From contig JANXVA010000414.1 of NCBI GenBank assembly GCA_025351875.1, positions 1 to 64,000 of the forward strand: DNA of 64,000 bases, given 5' to 3'. Below, piece after piece: positions 1-7,694 of this stretch. The notes beneath the pieces are model-generated. The model ran no database searches. It had not been told where the DNA came from and saw only the letters and a list, made by a program, of their open reading frames with translations. The DNA comes from Myxococcales bacterium. GTDB taxonomy: Bacteria; Myxococcota_A; Polyangia; Polyangiales; Polyangiaceae. Each line of letters begins with the position of its first letter. The stretch's first letter is position 1. The translations under genes were made by a program, and so were the position numbers.

Positions 1-90
1 GAGCGCCTTTACCAACTAGGCCACAGCCCGAGACGTTGTGATGGTCGGGCTGGCCGGATTCGAACCGGCAATCTCTGTTTGCGTGTAGGG
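1..90 (-). tRNA. candidate circularly permuted tRNA (unit A), 5' segment cut by window edge
   Basis: Read on the minus strand, a T arm (GCCGG-TTCGAAT-CCGGC, 69 to 53) is followed by a 3' acceptor strand CAGCCCG (52-46), discriminator A45 and encoded CCA (44-42). After an 11-base linker (41-31) comes CGGGCTG (30-24), exactly complementary (7/7) to that acceptor strand, then TG, a D arm (GCCT 21-18, loop with GG at 13-12, AGGC 8-5) and the first three bases of an anticodon stem (CTC, 3-1). So the 3' part precedes the 5' part. GAG at 75-73 could pair with CTC. No normal-order partner for the 3' segment exists upstream. The 12-mer CCCTACACGCAA (90-79) before the T arm is shared with unit B. The rest of the anticodon arm lies outside the window, so identity cannot be given. 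Alternative: remnants of rearranged tRNA genes. Confidence 0.5.
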
Positions 91-149
91 CCTCTTCTGG
101 CGGGCGAGTCTTGAGATATTTTCGTTTCGTCCGAGTGAGCAAACCGCGA

Positions 150-262
150 GTTTGTTCTTCTTACAAAAGAGTGCCTTACCATTAGGCTACGCCCAGGTGA
201 GTGAGACGCCGAAGCGTCGGTCTGGGCGGTCGGATTCGAACCGACATGTCTTGCGTGTAGGG
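150..262 (-). tRNA. candidate circularly permuted tRNA (unit B), possible anticodon GUA
   Basis: Minus-strand order: CCCTACACGCAA (262-251), T arm GTCGG-TTCGAAT-CCGAC (245-229), 3' acceptor CGCCCAG (228-222), A73 at 221, a 24-base linker (220-197) holding a GACGC-TTCG-GCGTC hairpin, then 5' acceptor CTGGGCG (196-190, 7/7 complementary to the 3' strand), T8 A9, D arm GCCT/AGGC (187-173) with G18G19, A26, and anticodon arm CTCTT-TTGTAAG-AAGAA (171-155). If that arm is used intact the anticodon is GUA (164-162) with U33 and A37. AAGA at 252-249 could instead pair with TCTT, placing the break in the anticodon loop. Flanks 284-274 and 132-122 are complementary over 11 bases and enclose the unit. 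C1-G72 with A73 is seen in archaeal/eukaryotic tRNA-Tyr and bacterial tRNA-Pro. Processing and charging are unknown. Confidence 0.5.
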
Positions 263-285
263 TCTATTCGAGTGGACGAAACGAG

Positions 286-357
286 AGCCCACGCCCGGAG
301 TCGAACCGGAATCACGCCGCGTACGAAGCGGGTGCTCGACCATCGAGAAGCATGGGC
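286..357 (-). tRNA. tRNA-Thr (CGU)
   Basis: A complete cloverleaf is visible: acceptor GCCCATG (357-351) pairs with CGTGGGC (293-287, one G-U), T arm TCCGG-TTCGACT-CCGGG, and an anticodon stem CCGC/GCGG closing the 7-base loop TTCGTAC, giving anticodon CGU. CCA is not encoded. It is the last conventional tRNA before the two permuted units; its discriminator base lies only one base from the 11-base flank of unit B. Confidence 0.85.
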
Positions 358-451
358 ACGAACGCACGCGTATTAGGCGTGCGGGGAGCGAGCCGCGCGG
401 ACGCGCGAGCAAGCTCCAGAATGTTCGACCGAGGAGGTCGGTAGGTAGAAG

Positions 452-523
452 CTCCAGCGGAAGGAATCGAACCTCCGAGTGACCGGTTAACAGCCGGGTG
501 CCTGACCATTCGGCTTCGCTGGA
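452..523 (-). tRNA. tRNA-Asn (GUU)
   Basis: Acceptor TCCAGCG (523-517) pairs 7/7 with CGCTGGA (459-453); anticodon stem CCGG/CCGG closes loop CTGTTAA, anticodon GUU; T loop TTCGATT. CCA is not encoded. Upstream of it in the transcript lies a long inverted repeat (531-590). Confidence 0.92.
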
Positions 524-530
524 ATGAAAC

Positions 531-590
531 GGCTCGTCCGCGTGCGTGCAGCACGAGTGCTCCGCGTACGCGGACGAGCCTCAGTGGCGC
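531..590. repeat. 13-bp perfect inverted repeat between tRNA genes
   Basis: Bases 531-543 (ggctcgtccgcgt) and 578-590 are perfect reverse complements separated by 34 bases. It lies between tRNA-Gln and tRNA-Asn. No T-tract follows on the minus strand, so it is more likely an RNA-processing stem or a structured spacer than a terminator. Confidence 0.6.
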
Positions 591-642
591 CAGGTTTTCA
601 GAGAGCATGGGCCGCGCGCGGGTCTCCCCACGCGTGGCTTGG

Positions 643-714
643 TTCCGGGCGCAGGAGTCGAACCTGCGTTTCTGGATTCAGAGACCAGCGTCCTGCCAGC
701 TAGACGATCCCGGA
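643..714 (-). tRNA. tRNA-Gln (CUG)
   Basis: Acceptor TCCGGGA (714-708) pairs with GCCCGGA (650-644) except at position 7-66; D arm GTC..GAC; anticodon loop CTCTGAA gives CUG; T arm GCAGG-TTCGACT-CCTGC; discriminator A at 643. CCA is not encoded. Loop and D-arm sequence exclude tRNA-Glu (which would need CUC/UUC). Confidence 0.88.
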
Positions 715-752
715 GTGACGAGAGCGGCGTGTGATGGGCACACGTCGCCCGG

Positions 753-826
753 TAGGTCCGGAGGGAGTCGAACCCTCACCACCTCGATTAAGAGTCGAGT
801 GCGCTTGCCGATTACGCTACGGACCC
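753..826 (-). tRNA. tRNA-Lys (CUU)
   Basis: Acceptor GGGTCCG (826-820) pairs with CGGACCT (760-754, one G-U); anticodon stem CTCGA/TCGAG closes loop CTCTTAA, anticodon CUU; T arm GAGGG-TTCGACT-CCCTC; discriminator A at 753. CCA is not encoded. Confidence 0.92.
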
Positions 827-878
827 GAGCGAACGCGCGGGGATGCCGCGCGTCCGGGGGATGACAGACACGACGTCG

Positions 879-952
879 TGGGACGCGAGGGAGTCGAACC
901 CTCATCCCTCGGGGTAAAAGCCCGGTGCTCGGCCAGATTGAGCTAGCGTCCC
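879..952 (-). tRNA. tRNA-Lys (UUU)
   Basis: Acceptor GGGACGC (952-946) pairs 7/7 with GCGTCCC (886-880); D arm GCTC..GAGC; anticodon loop CTTTTAC gives UUU; T arm GAGGG-TTCGACT-CCCTC; discriminator A at 879. First gene of the minus-strand cluster; a promoter should lie just above 953, but I cannot identify convincing -35/-10 boxes there. Confidence 0.9.
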
Positions 953-1230
953 GGACCCAGATGGAAAGAAGTTCGTTTGAGTTTCGCGCGAAAACCTTAG
1001 ATACCGAGCTTGAGAAACATGATTGAACCTCGCGGACAAAGTCGTACTGTTCGGCGCGCCACCATGGGGCGCCGGCACCTTCGACGGGACTTGGGGACCG
1101 CCCGGCCAGGAATGCCCTGAGCTCGGAGGGAAGCCCGACCGCAGGCCCCGCTGCCCTCGAGGCGCCGCGACCTGCCTGGGGCAGGGGCGGTGGACCCGAG
1201 AGGGACGCGCGAGGCCGCGCGATCGAGAGC

Positions 1231-1271
1231 CAAAAACGAGAAAAGCCGCCTCGGGGAGCTACCCCGGGCGG
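1231..1271 (-). terminator. intrinsic terminator on the minus strand
   Basis: On the minus strand a GC-rich hairpin (CCGCC-CGGGG-TAGCT-CCCCG-A-GGCGG, 1271-1246) is followed by CTTTTCTCGTTTTT (1245-1232), a textbook hairpin plus U-tract. There is no convincing protein gene upstream on this strand, so it probably ends an RNA gene lying between about 1280 and 1740. Confidence 0.7.
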
Positions 1272-1740
1272 TCTTCGAATTCGGCTCCTGATGAAGGAGA
1301 CGGTACGAGGACCGCTAGGGGATTCCCTCCTGCTTGGCGTTTGCGCGCGGATCGGCGGCAGCCGTAAACGAAGGGAGGGGGAGGGCGAGCATGCGACCGC
1401 CGCGCGTGACTTGCGCGCAACGGGTCGCCGAGAGACCGAAGGTCGGAATCGAAAGACTCAGGCGATAGGCCTGATGCCACCGGCCAGAGACCGACCTCCC
1501 GCCCACGACCTCGCGACAGAGCACGGCCAAGCGCGACTGCGCCTGCGTTTCCGTCGAGATGTTGAGGAGGGAGAGGATCACGGGAACAGCGCCGCGCCCT
1601 TCTACGGGTGCGGCCTCCAATGCGAGGGAGGGGATGAGTTGGCTTCGGGTAGACGCTCCACACCGGAGCGGCATTCAAGGTGTAGCTCGGGTTGTGCTGT
1701 CGCGCAAGATTTTAATTCGGCAAACGGATCAAACGAGCGT
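1272..1740 (-). ncRNA. possible structured noncoding RNA, family not recognised
   Basis: The stretch 953-2086 holds no ORF with family signal. On the minus strand, 1740-1272 contains consecutive hairpins: CGCTCC/GGAGCG (about 1670-1654), GCCGC.CCC/GGG.GCGGC (about 1614-1591), TCAGGC/GCCTGA (about 1473-1457) nested inside GGTCGG/CCGACC (about 1497-1441). They end at the intrinsic terminator at 1271-1231. An AT-rich patch (GAATTAAAATC, near 1720-1710) could belong to a promoter. I looked for the RNase P core, a tmRNA tRNA-like end and SRP RNA signals and did not find them. The call rests on structure plus terminator only; exact ends are guesses. Confidence 0.25.
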
Positions 1741-1892
1741 CTCTCCCCGAACGACATCAAACGAGATTCATTTGTTCCCGCGCAAACCGATCTATCGCGC
1801 AGGCGCTCACAGCTGGAGGGCGCGAGCGTGACGTAACTCGGTCCACGCACGCATCTGCCCAGGTACGAGAAGCGATGCCCCAGCTACGAGCA

Positions 1893-1916
1893 TGCTCCCG
1901 CGTTCGTGCGGGAGCA
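1893..1916. repeat. 9-bp perfect hairpin upstream of the OmpA-type gene
   Basis: tgctcccgc (1893-1901) and gcgggagca (1908-1916) are perfect complements around a 6-base loop. No U-tract follows on either strand. It sits about 170 bases before the start of the OmpA/TSP3 gene and may lie in its leader. Confidence 0.4.
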
Positions 1917-2086
1917 CGCTGCGGGCACTCTCCCCCGAGCGATGCAGACGCTGCGCGACGCGTCACGAAAACGGTGAGCCAAGCGCCCCACGAAACGTGT
2001 TAGATGCGGAGTTTAGGTTCGCGCAAGATCGCGCAGCCGCCCCTCTTCTCCTTCGTCCCGTAGCTCCCAAACCAAAGGGTCACGAC

Positions 2087-3895
2087 ATGAGATTGCGTCG
2101 CCTTGCCATCCCAGCGCTGCTCGGCCTGGGCGTCCTCGCCCACGTGTCCAGCGCAGGCGCTCAAGAGCAGCTCGGGTACGCGGAGAACCACTACACCCCC
2201 GCAGAACGCGGGAGCCGTTGGTTCGCCCTCGACTCCGTCGACCTGCGCGGCAACGGCCGCCTCGCGCTCGGCCTGGTGAACGATTACTCGTTCCGCTCGC
2301 TCGTGAAGTACGGGCCGGACGGCAGCACGCGCGCCTCCATCGTCAAGGATCAGTACGTCGCTCACCTCGGCGGAGCCGTCTTTCTCGGAGACCGCGTCCG
2401 CGTCGGGTTCAACGTTCCGCTCCAGCTCTACGCAAACGGCCGAGATACCGTCATCAACGGCATCACGCACCGTGGCGCCGACAGCAGCGTGGCGGTCGGC
2501 GACGTGCGCATCAGCAGCGATGTGCGCCTCTTCGGCGAGCACACCGACGGTGCGACGATGGCTGCGGGCGCCGAGCTCTTCGTCCCGTCCGGGTCGCTCA
2601 GCGCCTACACGGGTGACAGTCGGCCTCGCGTTCTCCCGCGCCTCCTCTTCGCCGGCCGCGTCTCGAGCTTCGTCTATGCCGCCAAGCTCGGTGTCATGAT
2701 CCGCGGCCGCGAGGAGGAGTTCGGCGACGGCCAGATCGGTAGTGCCCTCGTCGGCGGCGTCAGCGCCGGCCTCTCGCTGATGGACGATGCGCTCATCATC
2801 GGCCCCGAGGTGTTCGGCTCCACCGTCCTCTCGAACGGCCGTGCGTTCGACACGCAGACGACGCCGGTCGAAGGACTCCTCGGCGCCCACCTCGACCTCG
2901 GCCACAGCCTGCGCGTCGGCCTCGGCGGAGGAACACTCCTCTCCCGTGGCTACGGCGCTCCGATCGCTCGCGGCCTCCTCTCGTTCGAGTGGGTCCCCGG
3001 CGACGCAAAGCCGGAGACGAAGGCCGAGCCGACGAAGGATCGCGACGGCGACGGCGTCCCCGATTGCGAGGACGCATGCGGCTTCGTTCCCGGCGTCAAG
3101 ACGGCTTCGTCGGAGACCAATGGCTGTCCTGCTGATACGGATCTCGACGGCGTCCCCGACAACGTCGACGCCTGCGCCACGGTCCCCGGCATCCGCACTC
3201 CGGACGCACGCACGAACGGCTGCCCCGCGGACGCCGACGATGACGGCGTTCCGGACGTCGAGGACACCTGCCCGCGCCAGCCCGGAAAGCGCACCGACAG
3301 CCCGCGCACGAGCGGCTGCCCGGACCTCGACAACGACGGCATCATCGACATTCACGATGCATGTCCGGACGTGCCGGGCGTCGCCAACACCGACCGGAAG
3401 AAGAACGGCTGTCCGGCTTCGACCGACCGCGACAACGACGGCATCAACGACGACGTCGACGCGTGCCCCGACGAGGCCGGCAAGGCCGACCCGGATCCGA
3501 AGAAGAACGGCTGTCCCAAGGCGTTCCTCAAGGGCGGCTCGATCGAGATCACCGAGCAGGTGAAGTTCAAGACGGGCAGCGCGGAGCTCGACGGCAAGGC
3601 GAGCGACGAGCTCCTCGGGGCCGTCAAGGCAGTCCTCGAGTCCCACCCTGACATCAAGAAGCTCCGCGTCGAAGGACACACGGACAACAAGGGTGAAGCG
3701 GCGAACAACAAGAGGCTGAGCCAGCAGCGCGCGGAGACCGTCGCGAAGTGGCTCACCGAGCACGGCATCGACAAGGCTCGGCTCTCGTCCGCGGGCTTCG
3801 GCTCCGAGAAGCCCATCGACAGCAACGACACCGATCCCGGACGCACGAACAACCGACGCGTGGAGTTCCACGTGGAGCAGGGGAGCGCAAAGTGA
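2087..3895 (+). CDS. OmpA-family outer-membrane protein with thrombospondin type-3 repeats
   Basis: 602 residues from ATG 2087, chosen because it opens a clear signal peptide (MRLRRLAIPALLGLGVLA...AGA) whereas the in-frame upstream ATG at 1892 adds 65 residues with no family character. Residues ~30-300 look like a membrane beta-barrel; ~315-480 hold five or six Asp-rich calcium-binding TSP3 repeats (DRDGDGVPDCEDAC and variants); ~484-600 are an OmpA C-terminal peptidoglycan-binding domain with FKTGSAELD and the NNKRLSQQRA / EGHTDNKGE motifs. Expected role: anchoring the outer membrane to peptidoglycan, possibly with calcium-dependent rigidity. The stop overlaps the GTG start of the next gene (GTGA, 3892-3895), so the two are translationally coupled. 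Confidence 0.9.
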   Translation: MRLRRLAIPALLGLGVLAHVSSAGAQEQLGYAENHYTPAERGSRWFALDSVDLRGNGRLALGLVNDYSFRSLVKYGPDGSTRASIVKDQYVAHLGGAVFLGDRVRVGFNVPLQLYANGRDTVINGITHRGADSSVAVGDVRISSDVRLFGEHTDGATMAAGAELFVPSGSLSAYTGDSRPRVLPRLLFAGRVSSFVYAAKLGVMIRGREEEFGDGQIGSALVGGVSAGLSLMDDALIIGPEVFGSTVLSNGRAFDTQTTPVEGLLGAHLDLGHSLRVGLGGGTLLSRGYGAPIARGLLSFEWVPGDAKPETKAEPTKDRDGDGVPDCEDACGFVPGVKTASSETNGCPADTDLDGVPDNVDACATVPGIRTPDARTNGCPADADDDGVPDVEDTCPRQPGKRTDSPRTSGCPDLDNDGIIDIHDACPDVPGVANTDRKKNGCPASTDRDNDGINDDVDACPDEAGKADPDPKKNGCPKAFLKGGSIEITEQVKFKTGSAELDGKASDELLGAVKAVLESHPDIKKLRVEGHTDNKGEAANNKRLSQQRAETVAKWLTEHGIDKARLSSAGFGSEKPIDSNDTDPGRTNNRRVEFHVEQGSAK

Positions 3896-4809
3896 AGACG
3901 CGAAACATCGGCATCCTCGCCGCTCTCTTCTCAGTCGTAGCGGTCACCTCGACTCGTTCGGCGCTGGCCGACGAGGCAGCGCTCCCCGCGGAGACCCTCA
4001 AGGCCCAGACCGCAACCAAGGGAAACACCGAAGTCGCGAAGGGCGGCTTCGCCACCGCAGCACCGCTGCCCGCCGACGAAGACCCGCGTGAAGCCACCGA
4101 GGCCTCGGTCGGCGCCGGCGGTCTCTTCTCGTCCGGAAACGCCCGCCAGGTCGCGGTGACCTCGCTCGGCAAGCTCCGGCTGCGTCGTGACGAGCACCAG
4201 TTCACGACCCTCCTCTCCGCGAACTTTGCGCGCGCGGGCAAGAAGGGCTCGACCGTCGATACGACGGTCGAGAACTACCAGGGGATGATCCGCTACGACT
4301 ACTTCCTCACGAACAACATCGCGCTCTTCCTCCAGACGAGCGCGCGGCACGACCGGTTCCAGGGCCTCGACCTCCGGTACAACCTCGACCCGGGCATCGC
4401 GTACTTCTTCATCAACACGAAGAAGCAGCAGCTTCGGGCTGAAGCCGGTTACGACTTCCAGTACGACGTGCGCCGCAACGAGTCGCGCGTGCAGACGCCG
4501 GTGCCACCGTCGACGACGCCGCTCCCGCTCCTCGACAAGTCGAAGGCGCAGCACAACGCTCGCCTCTTCCTCGGCTACGACAACAAGCTCTACGAGTCCG
4601 TGTCTTTCACGTCGGGCCTCGAGTACCTGCAGAGCTTCGAGCGGAGCGAGACGTACCGCCTCGTCTTCGATATTGGCCTCAAGTCCAACATTGGCGGTAA
4701 CTTCGCGGTCGCGACGACGTACACGATGCGCTTCGAAAACGAGCCGCTGCCGAGCGTCGAGCAGACCGACTCGATCGCGTCCGTGAACCTCGTCTACACG
4801 CTCTTCTGA
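3892..4809 (+). CDS. DUF481-type outer-membrane beta-barrel protein
   Basis: 305 residues from GTG 3892, overlapping the previous stop by 4 bases. N-terminus is a signal peptide (VKTRNIGILAALFSVVAVTS...ALA). From about residue 80 the protein has alternating aromatic/hydrophilic strands (GGLFSSGNARQVAVTSLGKL, YDYFLTNNIALFLQTSARHD, LGYDNKLYESVSFTSGLEYL) and ends in ...VNLVYTLF, a C-terminal Phe typical of BAM-assembled porin-like barrels. These match the DUF481 (YdiY-like, 'salt-induced outer membrane protein') family. Function is unknown in the family; coupling to the OmpA/TSP3 gene suggests a joint envelope role. An intrinsic-type hairpin follows. Confidence 0.85.
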   Translation: MKTRNIGILAALFSVVAVTSTRSALADEAALPAETLKAQTATKGNTEVAKGGFATAAPLPADEDPREATEASVGAGGLFSSGNARQVAVTSLGKLRLRRDEHQFTTLLSANFARAGKKGSTVDTTVENYQGMIRYDYFLTNNIALFLQTSARHDRFQGLDLRYNLDPGIAYFFINTKKQQLRAEAGYDFQYDVRRNESRVQTPVPPSTTPLPLLDKSKAQHNARLFLGYDNKLYESVSFTSGLEYLQSFERSETYRLVFDIGLKSNIGGNFAVATTYTMRFENEPLPSVEQTDSIASVNLVYTLF

Positions 4810-4827
4810 GCGCTAGCGCCACCTGTC

Positions 4828-4853
4828 CCCGGACACCCTCCAGGGTGTCCGGG
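4828..4853 (+). terminator. strong hairpin after the OmpA/DUF481 pair
   Basis: cccggacaccc (4828-4838) and gggtgtccggg (4843-4853) form an 11-bp perfect stem with a 4-base loop. The downstream T-tract is weak, so termination may be partial. A second small hairpin (cgccg...cggcg, about 4874-4890) follows before the next gene. Confidence 0.5.
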
Positions 4854-4928
4854 ACATACCGTCACTTTCGAAAACGCCGGTAAAACGGCGGTTCTCGGGT
4901 CGGCACGGCGGTCGCAATCCGTCGTGGC

Positions 4929-6473
4929 ATGCTCGCCACTGCTCACAGCGCGGTCCTCGTCGGGCTCGCCGCGCATCCCGTCCGCGTCGAGGTGCAGGCC
5001 ATGCGGGGCGTGCCCTCGTTCGAGCTCGTCGGCCTCGCCGAGGTGGCCGTCCGCGAGAGCCGCGTCCGGGTGAAGAGCGCGCTGGCGCAGCTCGGCGTCG
5101 ACATCAGCGAGTGCCGCGTCGTCGTCAACCTCGCGCCGGCGGACGTGAAGAAGCGCGGCAGCGCGTTCGATCTCGCGATCGCGGTCGCTACGCTCGTCTC
5201 GCTGAAGCTCCTGCCTGACGAGGCGCTCGGCGACGTGCTCTTCCTCGGTGAGCTCTCGCTCGACGGCACGCTGCATCCGCTGCGAGGCGTGGTTGCGCAT
5301 CTGCTCGCCGCGCGGGAGCGGGGCGTCGCCCGGGTGATCGTGCCCGCAGCAAACGAGGCCGAGGCCTCGCTCGTCGACGGGATCGAGATCGGGATCGCGC
5401 GCACGCTTGCCGATCTCGTCGAGTCCCTCCGAGGGGAGCTCGTGCTCCCGCGGCCGTCGTCGAAGCTCGAGGCCCCGAGAACGCTCGCGGTCGAAGACCT
5501 GGGCGATGTGCGCGGGCAGTCGAACGGCCGTCGCGCGCTCGAGGTCGCCGCCGCCGGCGCTCACAACCTGCTGTTCATGGGCCCGCCCGGCGGTGGCAAG
5601 ACTATGCTCGCGCGCCGCCTTCCCGGGATCCTGCCGGCCCTCGCGCGTGACGAGGCTCTCGAAGTACTCGCCGTTCATAGCGTGGCAGGGCTGCTCGGTG
5701 GCAGTCCGCGGATGGGTGTCCGTCCCTTTCGCGCGCCGCATCACACCGCGAGCGACGTCGCGCTCGTCGGTGGAGGGGAGCTCTCGCGCCCCGGTGAGGT
5801 CAGCCTTGCCCACAACGGCGTCCTGTTCCTCGACGAGCTGTCGGAGTTTCGCCGCGGCACGCTCGAGGCGCTGCGACAGCCGCTCGAGGACGGTTTCGTC
5901 ACGGTGTCGCGCGCCCAGGGCACGATGACCTTCCCGGCGCGGCCGATGCTCATCGGCGCGACGAATCCCTGCCCGTGCGGTCACCTGGGAGACGGCTCGC
6001 CCCGTTGCCATTGCAAGTCCGAGAACATCCGTGCGTATCGCTCGCGGATGAGCGGGCCGCTCGTCGACCGGCTCGACATCCAGCTCGTCCTGCCTCCCGT
6101 CGACGTCCTCTCCTTGCGCGGGAAGTCGTCTGCAGAGCGCAGCTGCGTCGTCCGCGCGCGCGTCGAGAAGGCGCGCTCGATCCAGCGTGCGCGGATGCTC
6201 GCCGGCGAGACGGTCGCGAGCGCCAACGCGCATCTCGGCGCGAGGGATGCCGAGCGCGTCTGCGCGCTGGACGCGGCCAGCACCAAGCTCTTCGAGGACG
6301 CCGTGCGCCGTCTCGGCCTCTCGGCGCGCGGCTACGGGAAGGTCCTCCGCGTGGCGCGAACGATCGCCGATCTCGAAGGGACGACGGCGATCAAGTCCGC
6401 GCATCTCGCCGAGGCGATCAGCCTGCGCGTCCTCGACAAGACCGACCGCGCTCCGACCGCCGACGCGGCGTGA
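4929..6473 (+). CDS. comM: ComM/YifB-type Mg-chelatase-like AAA+ ATPase
   Basis: 514 residues, the usual length of the family. Residues 1-165 form the N-terminal ChlI-like domain (GMRGVP-type sequence [20 protein letters not shown], then [19 protein letters not shown]). The AAA+ core starts near 195; Walker A GPPGGGKT is at ~218, Walker B LFLDEL near 299, and the family's Cys-rich insertion ([11 protein letters not shown]...CHC) near 346-362. The C-terminal lid domain ends by 510. In naturally transformable bacteria ComM is a hexameric helicase that extends branch migration during recombination of incoming DNA; that fits its position directly before recA. Start ATG 4929 gives the standard [13 protein letters not shown] opening. 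Confidence 0.93.
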   Translation: MLATAHSAVLVGLAAHPVRVEVQAMRGVPSFELVGLAEVAVRESRVRVKSALAQLGVDISECRVVVNLAPADVKKRGSAFDLAIAVATLVSLKLLPDEALGDVLFLGELSLDGTLHPLRGVVAHLLAARERGVARVIVPAANEAEASLVDGIEIGIARTLADLVESLRGELVLPRPSSKLEAPRTLAVEDLGDVRGQSNGRRALEVAAAGAHNLLFMGPPGGGKTMLARRLPGILPALARDEALEVLAVHSVAGLLGGSPRMGVRPFRAPHHTASDVALVGGGELSRPGEVSLAHNGVLFLDELSEFRRGTLEALRQPLEDGFVTVSRAQGTMTFPARPMLIGATNPCPCGHLGDGSPRCHCKSENIRAYRSRMSGPLVDRLDIQLVLPPVDVLSLRGKSSAERSCVVRARVEKARSIQRARMLAGETVASANAHLGARDAERVCALDAASTKLFEDAVRRLGLSARGYGKVLRVARTIADLEGTTAIKSAHLAEAISLRVLDKTDRAPTADAA

Positions 6474-6549
6474 ATCACCTCGCGCGGCGGCTTGCTCGCC
6501 GTCGCCGCGCGACTCCCCAATCCCAGGCGAGCTTCGAAGGAGAGAGCCA

Positions 6550-7575
<1,026 letters not shown>

Positions 7576-7634
7576 TGCTCTCCATGAAGCTCGGGATCTG
7601 ATCCCCGCCCAGTCCCCGCGAGCGCCGAGTTGAC

Positions 7635-7684
7635 GGACGAGGCGGCCTCTGCCCGAGCACGTCTCGGTCGGCGGCGCCTCGTCC
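7635..7684. terminator. hairpin between convergent genes
   Basis: ggacgaggcg (7635-7644) and cgcctcgtcc (7675-7684) form a 10-bp stem enclosing a second small stem (ccgag/ctcgg, 7653-7667). It sits between recA and the convergent lipoprotein gene and could stop transcription from both sides, though neither side has a clear U-tract. Confidence 0.4.
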
Positions 7685-7694
7685 GCGCGCAAGC

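Noticed and set aside
1-284. Explanation of the odd tRNA units as neighbours in a tandem array of identical genes
   Set aside because: In such an array a 3' half followed by the 5' half of the next copy would also match, but then each 5' half would be followed by its own 3' half. Here unit B's 5' half is followed by unit A's 3' half, which does not match (only 4 of 7 acceptor pairs).
1231-1740. RNase P RNA, tmRNA or SRP RNA
   Set aside because: No P4 core (GAGGAAAGTCC / ACAGAA), no tRNA-like 3' end with T arm, no SRP apical loop.
1023-1850. Several 80-180 codon ORFs in 1023-1850
   Set aside because: Overlapping on both strands in several frames with no ribosome site, no codon bias and no family; region looks noncoding.
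2000-3871. Long minus-strand ORF (623 codons) opposite the OmpA gene
   Set aside because: Shadow of a GC-biased gene; composition is Arg/Ala/Val/Asp-rich without any domain, while the plus strand has clear family motifs.
4874-4892. Promoter or operator before comM
   Set aside because: Only a small GC hairpin; no -35/-10 pair at a sensible distance.
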